Of a stretch of 64,000 bases of DNA, positions 18,844 to 27,199 are shown in pieces. The notes under the pieces are model-generated. The model worked only from the letters and a program-made list of their open reading frames with translations, did not search any database and was not told the DNA's origin. Made by a program: the position numbers and the translations under genes. How positions within the stretch are numbered: the stretch's first letter is position 1; every line of letters begins with the position of its first letter. This stretch comes from Dermatophagoides farinae (Eukaryota; Arthropoda; Arachnida; Sarcoptiformes; Pyroglyphidae), in NCBI RefSeq assembly GCF_024713945.1, contig NW_027461517.1:310001-374000 (forward strand), in the 5' to 3' direction.

Positions 18844-20211
18844 TTAGATATTGTTGTATATTTTTTGGTAATAATCGTTAAAAGGGTGTTTGTTTGATTT
18901 TAAATAGCTGCCTGCTGGGTTGTAATAGTAATTATTGTTTTTTTTTTGTTCGTCTAAATATTGAGCAAGTTTGCTTGCGTGCTTTGATTCGACCACGTAA
19001 CTATCATTAGTTCCGGTTATTGAAGATCTAATTAAAATTTCGAGTTCATTAGGAAGAATTTTTCCGCTACTAGCTTTATTTATGTTGTTTCCAACCAAAT
19101 AATTTAAATATTCAAGATCTTTTTCGTCATCACTTCCTTTCAAACTGGTTTGAACAGAGTTTTCGCTTGTTTTTTGGGCAAATGGATCGCTTAAGTGTTG
19201 CGACATAGGAACAATGCTTTGATTCTTTTGAGGAGTTAATATACCAGATATATCCGGAATGTATCTTGTCAGCTCCGGTCGATAGTAACTACCATGATGT
19301 TGTTTATATCCGGGCGTAAATTCTGGGTTGTCATATGGCGAAAATTGAGGCCCGCAGCCAGCAAAGTTAGGCATATTCATTTGATACTTGTGATGCATGT
19401 TTGAAATGCGAGCATCTGTTCTCCTTACGTTATCATACGCTGGAATGTAGTTTGAGCTGTACTGAGGAGGGTAATTTGAGCTGTACTGAGGAGCGTAATT
19501 TGAACTGTACTGAGGAGGGTAGTTCGGGCTGTAATAAGGAGGGTAGTTTGGGTTGTAATTATTACTATAATGATTGGTATTATTGTAATGACGATTGAAA
19601 TTATTGTTGTAATACGAATCAGCATTGTCACTAAATCTTTCAGATGAAGACTGAGCTTGTTCATTTCTAGCAATTCTAGTTTGATTTTTTTTATTTTCGT
19701 GATTTATGCCGTTATCTACTGAATCTGATTCACATGTTTCATATACATCGTCAATTTTTTTCCCAACCGGCTTAGATACTGATTTTTCTGACCTTGATAA
19801 TAAATTTTTAAAGAAGCTTAAATTTCTTGTTGGGCTCACGTATTCATCGTCGCTGACACTTGCTCGTGAAACTTTTGATTTCTTCTTTTTTGATGACTTA
19901 CGGCGAATTAATGGAGCTTCCGAACAGTCCGGATCCATCATTAAATTGCAGTCAACACCTTCCTTGATATACAGATAGTTCAAAATCTTAGATATGGTTG
20001 ACGTGTTGGATTTGACTTTGGTAGATACATTATTAGCTCGTCTTAAAATCTTAACAAATTTTATCAATCCGTATAAAATTATTAAACAGATCACTAAACC
20101 TATCGCGAAAAGTATGCACAACGCTTGATTTACCATCGACGGGGTTGCAAGACTCATGGTACCCGTCGTAGCGTACTCATAAGCTAACTTCAATCTTGGC
20201 CACGATGTCAT
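18844..20211 (-). CDS. Single-pass membrane protein with Tyr/Pro-rich repeats
   Basis: 455 residues. One strong membrane segment near residues 28-52 (ALCILFAIGLVICLIILYGL) follows a short N-terminal tail, and a basic stretch (KFVKILRRANNVSTKVK) follows it, so the long C-terminal part is probably cytoplasmic. That part holds a Lys-rich patch (RRKSSKKKKSKVSR), then Asn/Tyr-rich low-complexity sequence with about five octapeptide repeats of the type SSNYPPQY, and a helical C-terminus. Tyr- and Pro-rich tails of this type often bind cytoskeletal or adaptor partners, but no function is shown here. Family not recognised; the repeats are encoded by 24-bp tandem units. Confidence 0.7.
   Translation of the reverse strand: MTSWPRLKLAYEYATTGTMSLATPSMVNQALCILFAIGLVICLIILYGLIKFVKILRRANNVSTKVKSNTSTISKILNYLYIKEGVDCNLMMDPDCSEAPLIRRKSSKKKKSKVSRASVSDDEYVSPTRNLSFFKNLLSRSEKSVSKPVGKKIDDVYETCESDSVDNGINHENKKNQTRIARNEQAQSSSERFSDNADSYYNNNFNRHYNNTNHYSNNYNPNYPPYYSPNYPPQYSSNYAPQYSSNYPPQYSSNYIPAYDNVRRTDARISNMHHKYQMNMPNFAGCGPQFSPYDNPEFTPGYKQHHGSYYRPELTRYIPDISGILTPQKNQSIVPMSQHLSDPFAQKTSENSVQTSLKGSDDEKDLEYLNYLVGNNINKASSGKILPNELEILIRSSITGTNDSYVVESKHASKLAQYLDEQKKNNNYYYNPAGSYLKSNKHPFNDYYQKIYNNI
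19440..19560 (-). repeat. 24-bp tandem repeat, about five units, inside the membrane protein gene
   Basis: Five adjoining units of 24 bp encode the octapeptide series SPNYPPQY, SSNYAPQY, SSNYPPQY, SSNYIPAY and a diverged first copy NPNYPPYY. Units differ by point changes, and every unit keeps the frame, so the repeat is under coding constraint. Confidence 0.85.
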
Positions 20212-20311
20212 TGCTAATACTTATATTATTGAAAATTTATTGAGTTTTCCCTGCAAATATGATATTTTACGCAAAACCAAGGAAAACCCCATTTTTTGCT
20301 AATATAAGCGG

Positions 20312-20340
20312 GTAAGTTTTTCAATTTTAAAATTATATAG
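20312..20340 (+). other. Possible 29-nt leader intron upstream of the solenoid gene
   Basis: GTAAGTTTTTC to ATTATATAG, 29 nt, has the size and ends of the supported introns. It lies in the 5' leader between divergent genes, so no reading frame tests it. Confidence 0.35.
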
Positions 20341-20440
20341 TATTCTAATTGAAAGTTTTCCGCATTTCCACATTTAATATTATTAGTGGGTATTTTCCAT
20401 AATTATTACTTCATTTTTTATTGATGTAATTTCTCAGATT

Positions 20441-22205
20441 ATGACAAAAAAGTTCCCCTCTCAGTTAATTGAGAATTTCAATACTACTCACGATGAAAGC
20501 ATATTATACTCAATTTTAAACAATCACACCGCTATACAAGAATTTTTTTCCGCATTTATAAATAGTGGAACAAGCTGGGATGATGTCAAATTAATAGGAT
20601 CGTTTCTGCAAAATTGCTTTTGTTGCGATTTTTTTTTAGTTCCATTTCTTAAAGCTATACTATATACTCCTCTTCAACGTGATCAACTTCTTCCTGCTTC
20701 AAGTGACAAATACATCCAATATTACGAAGAACGCCTTAGTTTCGATTCATTAAGAAAATTCTTGTCTGATATTTTAAGTACACCCAAAATACCAAATAGA
20801 ATTAGATACATAATTGATTTATACTATTATTTAATACAATTATTAGGTTTACTTGATGAATCAGAGCGTTTTTATGGGATAACCTCTTGTATTGAGTCGC
20901 TTTTTTACGACTTTTCAAACCTTTTACCAAACTACTTTAGTCAAGCTGAAATCGATACATTTTCAGTAATTTACAAATATTTTACGAGATTTTCGAAAGT
21001 TTTGCCGGTCAACGTAGTAAACATAATTTCATTAAATTCTAATGAAGATTATTCTAACCTTACTTCTCAACTCCGATCCTTTGTTACAGAAGAATATAAC
21101 GATGGTCAAATCGCAAGACTACAAAAGATATATCTTGAATTTTATAAAAAGTTCAATAGTTTCTTTAATCAGTTTTTTACTAAACACATTGACATTCCCG
21201 TTCTGTTAAGATTTTCTCAGTTGTTACTAGTTTTTTCCAAATTTTCAACGCACAGTCACGAAGAAGAGCTACAATGGTTAGTTAATATTTACGATCACGA
21301 AATCTGGAATTCTAATGATGCAGTTATCATAGAATGCACACGTAATTTATTCATTGAAGAAACAGCTAACAACAGTTTAGCTCCTTTTAGCGGCGTTTCA
21401 GACATCATACTGACGCAATTGAAACCTTTGTTCTCAAACACAATAAACGTCGAGACAATGAAGCTATTTTTTCCGCTTTTAGCTCTACTTTTCAAAAAAT
21501 CCAGTACACATAGGAATAAAGTTTCTCAGATCTTGATAGACCATACAGATACTGTACAACAAATCATAGATCTGAAGCAATCTGCCGATATTAATAATGA
21601 TATTTTTGATTTCTTTTATGCTATTGAAACAATTTGTCGTTGTGAACAGTGTGAAGCTGTTCGAATTCTGCATCCAGTGTTTGAAAACAAAGATTTGATT
21701 TTTTACAAACCAAACGACTTTATCAATTCGATATCATGCTCAGAAGTTATGGAGCAAGTTTTGAAATCTTTAATTTGGGTGCTAGACGTTGTAATATTAC
21801 ATAAGGCAGCTTACTATCATGATTTTATCAACAATGTATTCGAACTTTTGACCTTAACCTTCACTCGTTATCCAAACGAAGAATACATTGTTATAAAAAT
21901 ATTTATTTTATTAACAAAAATCATTCAAGAACCAGACTTACAAAGTCAGGTAGTTGAATTTTTAACAACTAGTTCCCTGCTTAAAAATTTGTTTTCAACT
22001 TTATCGACAAAAGACAATATTGAATCCGTAAAAATACAGTCAAAAATATTGCTAGATTATTTGACATCATCAGAAGTTTGCCCACAATTAGCACAAACAA
22101 TTAATGAAAAGCTAAATTTGATAGGAAAAGAACAACGAGTCTGTAAGTTTAATTTGTTTAAATTCCATTTTAGTTGCAGTTGCAACAGAAGCAGCAAGAG
22201 AGTGA
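20441..22205 (+). CDS. Helical solenoid protein of unknown function (two exons)
   Basis: Exons 20441-22142 and 22174-22205 join across a 31-nt intron to give 577 residues ending VFAVATEAARE. Unspliced, the frame would run on to 22285 with a Cys/Phe-rich tail that looks noncoding. The protein is almost entirely alpha-helical, with repeated Leu/Phe-rich helical pairs, for example LLRFSQLLLVFSKFSTHSHE and ETMKLFFPLLALLFKK, like an ARM or HEAT-type scaffold. I do not recognise a named family (a Sec or exportin-type relative is possible but unsupported). Its last intron and exon are duplicated just downstream. Confidence 0.75.
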
Positions 22206-22416
22206 CGAAATTTATCTGTGTAGTTTTCTTGAGTTTCTGTAGGTTTAAAGAAAAGACTTTTGCATATGGTAGTTTGTGTCTGTAAGTTTAATTAATTTAA
22301 ATTCCGTTTTAGTTAGAGTTAAAACGGAAACAAGCAAAGACTGATAAGCTTAATTTGAGAAATTGTCTTCGGTTTCTATGGGTTTAAAAAATAGATATTT
22401 ATATACACTAGGTTTG
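22139..22416 (+). repeat. 139-bp diverged tandem duplication across a convergent gene junction
   Basis: Two adjoining copies, about 22139-22277 and 22278-22416. Each has GTCTGTAAGTTTAATT, a TAAATTCC-x-TTTTAG acceptor, a 32-nt terminal exon with an in-frame TGA, then the mirror of the 3' end of the neighbouring minus-strand gene. The second copy carries the working end of that gene (stop at 22350). The first copy carries the solenoid gene's own last exon. Confidence 0.8.
22143..22173 (+). other. 31-nt spliceosomal intron (solenoid gene)
   Basis: GTAAGTTTAATTTG to TTCCATTTTAG. Splicing leads to a short terminal exon of ten codons. A near copy of this intron and exon recurs 139 bp downstream. 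Confidence 0.75.
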
Positions 22417-22784
22417 TTGGCATCAGTGAAATATTTATAATTTCTACTTTTTACCTTTGCAGGCCCCATTTTGGCAATAGATGCAATTACATCTTCACGG
22501 TTTCTTTCGTATTCATCGAGTATATTAGAAAACTCACTGTGACGAGGAAAAATAGCACGTTGCAAATGAGACAAAGGATTGCTGTTTGCGATTACAGCAC
22601 CAATTCCACCAGACCGTATGACTCTTCGTTGAGCTTCTGAGTGCGGAACAAGCGACTGTAAAACTGATTTTCGCAGTCGATCTAGCTGAAGCAAGTTTGA
22701 CGCTACCTGGTTGAAAAATGCTACTTGGCCTCTAAGTTGTTGACTGCAAACAACATTAACCAGTAACAACACTGATCGCTTCAT
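22350..22784 (-). CDS. Small secreted protein of unknown function
   Basis: 144 residues. The N-terminus (MKRSVLLLVNVVCSQQLRG) is a short signal peptide with a basic start and a hydrophobic core. The mature part is helical and basic (LLQLDRLRKSVLQSLVPHSEAQRR), with a Gly-rich stretch (RSGGIGAVIANSNPLSHLQ) and a mixed-charge C-terminus. No Cys pairs remain after the signal. Family not recognised. It is the first of six neighbouring genes with signal peptides. Its 3' end lies in the second copy of the 139-bp duplication. Confidence 0.7.
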   Translation of the reverse strand: MKRSVLLLVNVVCSQQLRGQVAFFNQVASNLLQLDRLRKSVLQSLVPHSEAQRRVIRSGGIGAVIANSNPLSHLQRAIFPRHSEFSNILDEYERNREDVIASIAKMGPAKVKSRNYKYFTDANKPSVYKYLFFKPIETEDNFSN

Positions 22785-22892
22785 AATGGAACTAAAAATA
22801 ATTTAATTTGAAACATCAGATGTAAAGCCCACAGTTTTTTATTTTTAAAAGATTATCAAATATTTAATAATCTAGCTGGTCCAGTAATAGCC

Positions 22893-24587
22893 TTAATTTG
22901 TCTGTATACATTCTTGACAAGCTTTTTTCACACAGAATGGATTTTTAACGCCATTCAGCGTCAAAGCGCACTGATACGAACAGTTGTGAGATTTGTTAAT
23001 GTCCAGAATTACTGGTAAAACTTTTTCTTGGTCCGATTTAAGGGTTTTCAGGTTTATTCCGATTACGCCAGTGGAATTTATCGCGAATTCTTTAGAAATG
23101 TTAGAAAGTAGTTCCATAGATATTAATTTTCGGTTGATTGTGGGTGCGTAAATTACGTTGTAGTCCCTCTTGCTGGTGACGTTTTCGCACGTAGTTAAAC
23201 CGCTTAACTTTGTACAAGGAAAATACGGAACCGGATCACTTTCCGCAATAATGTTAACTACGTCACCAACTATTGTGCTGAATTCCTTGTATTTTTGGTC
23301 TTGATATATGCAACTCGGGGCTCCAAATGTAACGACGTCGATTTTACTAAACAGTCCGGTTTCCCATAAGTGATACCTCAATATGTTAGCCACCGCTCCG
23401 CCCATCGAGTGTCCAGTAAGAACTAATTTTATGTTTTTGAATTTTCTCGTGTTGAAATAACTGTATATTTGATGCGCTAAAACGTTAGCTAAGTTTGAAA
23501 ATCCTTGGTGGGCTACTAAGATCGGTTTCGTAGGCGTAATGATGGAGTAAATAGTAGTTTCGGCATAGTCGAAGTTCGCTATCCAATCAGAAGAGGTTTT
23601 CGTTCCGCGAATGACTACTGTGTACACGTCCTCTTGTGCTGTTGATTTTATTAAAGCTGCCAACGTTGACGGTTTTTTTTCAGAGTTCGAGAGCTTCTCG
23701 ATATACGAAAATAACATCACGATATTTCCGTTCTTTAAGATTGCGCCAGGCATCGGTAAGTCTCCACTGTACGCATACTCATACAAAGCCCAAACTGCCC
23801 TTTGGTATTCGAAGTGTTCATACTTCGGAGAATCATTTTCTACGATTTCACAATGTCCAAATCTAGTTTTGTTTCTGGGCAAAGATCGTGAGTTTCGTTC
23901 GTTCTCAATAACGTCAGGGTTTTTCGATGCTCTTTCAGTGTCGCAAACTAGACTTCTGCGCGCCATTCGAATTAGTGTGCAAATGTATTTCTTGTTTTCA
24001 GGCTTTTCCAAGATTTTGTACTTCACATCCAACACATTGCACAAGATTTCCGCTGCATTTTTCATGTGCATTCGGAAATCAACCCCAACTATAGGGAAGT
24101 GGAATGAAAGTTTTGAATCACTAAAAAATCCGTTTAAGATCGATTTCATCACGTCACTGCTAATCATGTCTGCTATTTTTTTTTCGTCGCGTGAAGACAG
24201 CTGCTGTCCTTGAATTTTATTTGCAGAACTTTTAGTAGCGAAACCTAGATCTCTGCTTTCTGGCATCGCTAATTTAATCAACTCTTGCGAAGTTTGCAAA
24301 TCCGATTTTTCCATTAAGTTTTTCTGCTGACTCGCCGATATGCGAAACAAGTTTTGAAGAGTCATAAACTTGATCTTGTTTACTACTGACTGCACAAATT
24401 TTTCTTTGATTAAAGTTAAATTGCTGGACTCTAGCCCGAGACTGTCTCTCAATTCGTCAAACATAGGCAGATCGTTCCTTCCATCGCACGACTTTGTGTT
24501 TACGTCCGAAGAAAAGGGGAAATTAAATACTACGTTTGAAAAACCCCATACTTGTGTTATCAAAACACAAATCCGTATGAATAACAT
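22893..24587 (-). CDS. Secreted class 3 lipase (triacylglycerol lipase-like)
   Basis: 564 residues with a signal peptide (MLFIRICVLITQVWG). The C-terminal half is a class 3 lipase domain: VYTVVIRGTKTSSDWIANFD (family RGT and D motifs), AHQGFSNLANVL, VLTGHSMGGAVANILR with nucleophile Ser at about residue 394, VVTFGAPSCIYQ, and IIAESDPVPYFPC with the likely catalytic Asp. The catalytic His is not obvious from the motif alone. The N-terminal half (residues 30-240) is helical and family-specific. Class 3 lipases hydrolyse acylglycerols and related esters. Cys near the C-terminus (SHNCSYQCAL, FCVKKACQEC) fits an extracellular or secretory-pathway protein. It could act on host or stored lipid, which is inference. 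Confidence 0.9.
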   Translation of the reverse strand: MLFIRICVLITQVWGFSNVVFNFPFSSDVNTKSCDGRNDLPMFDELRDSLGLESSNLTLIKEKFVQSVVNKIKFMTLQNLFRISASQQKNLMEKSDLQTSQELIKLAMPESRDLGFATKSSANKIQGQQLSSRDEKKIADMISSDVMKSILNGFFSDSKLSFHFPIVGVDFRMHMKNAAEILCNVLDVKYKILEKPENKKYICTLIRMARRSLVCDTERASKNPDVIENERNSRSLPRNKTRFGHCEIVENDSPKYEHFEYQRAVWALYEYAYSGDLPMPGAILKNGNIVMLFSYIEKLSNSEKKPSTLAALIKSTAQEDVYTVVIRGTKTSSDWIANFDYAETTIYSIITPTKPILVAHQGFSNLANVLAHQIYSYFNTRKFKNIKLVLTGHSMGGAVANILRYHLWETGLFSKIDVVTFGAPSCIYQDQKYKEFSTIVGDVVNIIAESDPVPYFPCTKLSGLTTCENVTSKRDYNVIYAPTINRKLISMELLSNISKEFAINSTGVIGINLKTLKSDQEKVLPVILDINKSHNCSYQCALTLNGVKNPFCVKKACQECIQTN

Positions 24588-24638
24588 TCTAGTGTTTAGG
24601 TATCACAATTGAAAAATTACATATAGTATATTAAATAA

Positions 24639-25619
24639 TTAAATTTTATTAGTCGATCTACTCAAAAATTTTGAACGCACCAGCTTGAAGGTGATGTATA
24701 CTTTACCGTGCTCAGCGATATACTCGTTCATAAAATTTTCTCCATAGAGTTCTAAAAGAGTTTGGTAAATTTTAGATTGCAGTTGGGCCACAGCAATGTC
24801 AACCTCCGAATTGACCCTGCTGTAGTTTCGAATCCCTTCACGCATCGAATCCCGCAATATTTTTTCGGCGTATCGACCCGCAGGCACATTTGGATTTTTA
24901 GTTGTGAATAAAGCTGTGAAAATTGATTGAATCGCGAAAGGCCCGTTTCCAATCAGAGAAACTAACCGAGCGGCGGTTGCAATGGGATCTAGCGTAGCGA
25001 ACAAATTTTGCGTGAAATTCGGATTGAGCATCATTTGCGTGTACGTCGCGTCCCACAATTTTTTCGATTTCGAAAACGCCGCTGCGGAATTACGTAACAA
25101 GACTTTGCCCTGGATCAGTTGCTGCTTCTTGAGTTTTTCGAGAAGTTTTGTTTCTTTTGTGGTTTCCATCAAGATAAACTGATAATCCTGATCAGCAAGT
25201 TTGATGTCTAAGTGGAAATTTACTTTCACTTCAAAATCTGTGTCAATGTCATCCATATTAGCGGAGCAATTATTATTAGACCCCGAAGAACTATCAAGGA
25301 TTTGATTAACCATAACTCCGTTAATCATGTTTGCCATTCCTGCGTTTGCACCGCCAGAGATTAACGAGGGGCCTAAGTTTCCAACGACTTGTGGCATTCC
25401 AAAAGGGTCAGTCCCTAATAATGGGATAGCTTGCAGTTGACGAAGAAGGCTTTGTCCGGTTTTTCTCATTTTGGTTTTTGAATTTATACTTGCATGATTT
25501 CTCGTTAGCACAGCATTTGGAAATTCGCTATTGTGATTATTTGAATGCACGTAATACCGATTACCTTGAGAGATCGCGTAAAACCGTCCGAATAACAAGT
25601 AACAGCCGATTTTCAGCAT
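24639..25619 (-). CDS. Secreted protein of unknown function
   Basis: 326 residues from ATG 25619 (the frame is open four codons further to a TTG, which I do not use). Signal peptide MLKIGCYLLFGRFYAISQG. The mature protein has a low-complexity stretch (Gly/Asn/Ser rich, about residues 80-110) and then a mixed region with FEVKVNFHLDIKLADQD and helical segments (LFATLDPIATAARLVSLIGN). The C-terminus is basic and ends STNKI. Not recognised. Neighbour of the class 3 lipase, in the same orientation. Confidence 0.72.
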   Translation of the reverse strand: MLKIGCYLLFGRFYAISQGNRYYVHSNNHNSEFPNAVLTRNHASINSKTKMRKTGQSLLRQLQAIPLLGTDPFGMPQVVGNLGPSLISGGANAGMANMINGVMVNQILDSSSGSNNNCSANMDDIDTDFEVKVNFHLDIKLADQDYQFILMETTKETKLLEKLKKQQLIQGKVLLRNSAAAFSKSKKLWDATYTQMMLNPNFTQNLFATLDPIATAARLVSLIGNGPFAIQSIFTALFTTKNPNVPAGRYAEKILRDSMREGIRNYSRVNSEVDIAVAQLQSKIYQTLLELYGENFMNEYIAEHGKVYITFKLVRSKFLSRSTNKI

Positions 25620-25837
25620 TAATATTGACAATTATACAACGGTTTTTTTTCTATATAAAAACGAACAGTACGACAAACAAAAAATACACGAGTTGTAAAC
25701 AATAATCAACAGCGATAATATAAAATTTATCGCGGATCAGAGCCATACTGTAAAAATGCGTTTGCCACAACCGAGAAAACTACTTCTAAATCCCAACTGC
25801 AATCATTGGGTCTTAGCGGACTGAATATTGTATTTGC

Positions 25838-26425
25838 ATGAAATTTAAGACATTTTTTATTTTGTTTTTACCGGCGATTCACGCAATCGAAATTGAGATC
25901 AAATCGCCCATTGAACCCATTATCAATGCTTTTGGAAACGGGACTTTCAATCCAATTGCGATAAAAGCGTTAAACCCATTTGATTTCGACATGACCACCG
26001 CAATTACACATATGTCTGACAACATAAGCAACTTATTAGCTTACTGGTTTCCGACCGCGCGGATCGTAGAAATTATGACAAATACCTTTTTGAGAGTTAT
26101 CAAAATGGCCATTGACGCAAGTTTGTTACGACCTATCACACTGCAAAATGACGAAAACGAAAACGTCAAGATTTGCGTACTGGACACCGACAACTGCACA
26201 ACAGCAAAGCCATACAACAAATTGCGAGGAAACGACGTTAGCACTGCGAATGCAGAAAACCCAGTTTCTCCAATAAACGAAAAAAACCCGACCAATTCGA
26301 GCGAAAATTCAACAAGCAGATTCAGCTTGCACGATAAAAATTTACAAGAAATCAAAGAAGATTCTGTAGCGACATCTCCATACGCTCTACGCGCTTTCAC
26401 TCGAACGAAGCAGGAAAATAGTTGA
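25838..26425 (+). CDS. Secreted protein of unknown function with SPYxLR C-terminal motif
   Basis: 195 residues. Signal peptide MKFKTFFILFLPAIHA with a probable cleavage after HA. The mature N-terminal half is amphipathic (ISNLLAYWFPTARIVEIMTN). The C-terminal half is hydrophilic and probably disordered, with several N-x-S/T sites and one Cys pair (ICVLDTDNC). Close to the C-terminus is TSPYALRAFTR, matched by TSPYNLRTK in the larger secreted protein that starts at 27200. Family not recognised. Confidence 0.7.
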   Translation: MKFKTFFILFLPAIHAIEIEIKSPIEPIINAFGNGTFNPIAIKALNPFDFDMTTAITHMSDNISNLLAYWFPTARIVEIMTNTFLRVIKMAIDASLLRPITLQNDENENVKICVLDTDNCTTAKPYNKLRGNDVSTANAENPVSPINEKNPTNSSENSTSRFSLHDKNLQEIKEDSVATSPYALRAFTRTKQENS

Positions 26426-26496
26426 AAAATTTGTGAAACAATCAATTGAAAAACAATATAAATTTCCCATTTTTTATAGTTACCACACTTTTACAT

Positions 26497-26868
26497 ATGA
26501 AGCTTTTTAGATTTTTAATTTACACGATATTTGTTCGAGGAGATATTAAAGTTAAAATTGATGAGATCAAGCATTTCATCGACGGCCTACCGTTCATAAA
26601 TCATAATCTGCAGGGAGACGAAAACGATCCTCCCATTTTTGAAATAATGGAAATCTTTGTCAAGGGGCATAGACAAGTAGGTGAGCATTTTGCCAAAGAA
26701 CTACAATACCATTTTGACCACGTCCTTCCTTATGTTACTTTTTTCAACACAAAAAAAGACCTGCTGCTGGAAATACAAAACATTATTGCGTATTTTTGTC
26801 TAGTTCACATATATAATACGGGAAAAGCTTTAGAAGATTTGTTATCTTTGCTTAAGAAAAGACCATAA
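26497..26868 (+). CDS. Small secreted protein of unknown function
   Basis: 123 residues from ATG 26497; the frame continues upstream to a TTG at 26446, but the inner ATG gives a clean signal peptide (MKLFRFLIYTIFVRG). The mature protein is helical (IDEIKHFIDGLPFINHNLQG, then HRQVGEHFAKELQYHFDHV) and has only one Cys. Not recognised. Third plus-strand candidate of the secreted cluster, 71 bp behind the previous gene. Confidence 0.65.
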   Translation: MKLFRFLIYTIFVRGDIKVKIDEIKHFIDGLPFINHNLQGDENDPPIFEIMEIFVKGHRQVGEHFAKELQYHFDHVLPYVTFFNTKKDLLLEIQNIIAYFCLVHIYNTGKALEDLLSLLKKRP

Positions 26869-27199
26869 TAATCGCTTTGCGCAGCGCTAATTGTTTGTGC
26901 TCTTTAAGAAATATTCATAAATGTATATGACTTCACTAGTTTTTCCAAATCATACGGCGTACAACATGTTTTTGTAAAAACGAAAAATTAAGGTTCTCTA
27001 TACACGCTACTGGGCAACAAGCCAACGATATACAACCTACGACTTTTTCAGCCGTTTTAGAAAATCAACACCTGTTGAAAAAGGTTAAGGGACAAAGTGG
27101 GTAAAACGCAGTTTCCTCACGCGTCCCATACTTATTTGTCAATTTATTTGTTATTTTTCAATTTTAGCAACGACCAAGCGGTACTAAAAATTACTGATC
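26869..27199 (+). other. Intergenic region upstream of the large secreted protein gene
   Basis: 331 bp with no supported gene. It probably holds the 3' end of one secreted gene and the promoter and leader of the next. A TTTTAG at about 27163-27168 could be a leader acceptor, but no matching GTAAGT donor is close. Confidence 0.4.

Noticed and set aside
19440-19560. Considered as CRISPR-like repeat
   Set aside because: Direct coding repeats without spacers, in frame, in a eukaryotic gene.
22174-22285. Unspliced extension of the solenoid gene to a stop at 22285 (Cys/Phe-rich tail)
   Set aside because: It reads through a typical 31-nt GTAAGT-TAG intron, and its residues are what AT-rich noncoding sequence gives. 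The spliced end is preferred.
23611-24213. 200-codon open frame on the plus strand opposite the class 3 lipase
   Set aside because: It is antisense to a clear lipase domain and has no motif of its own.
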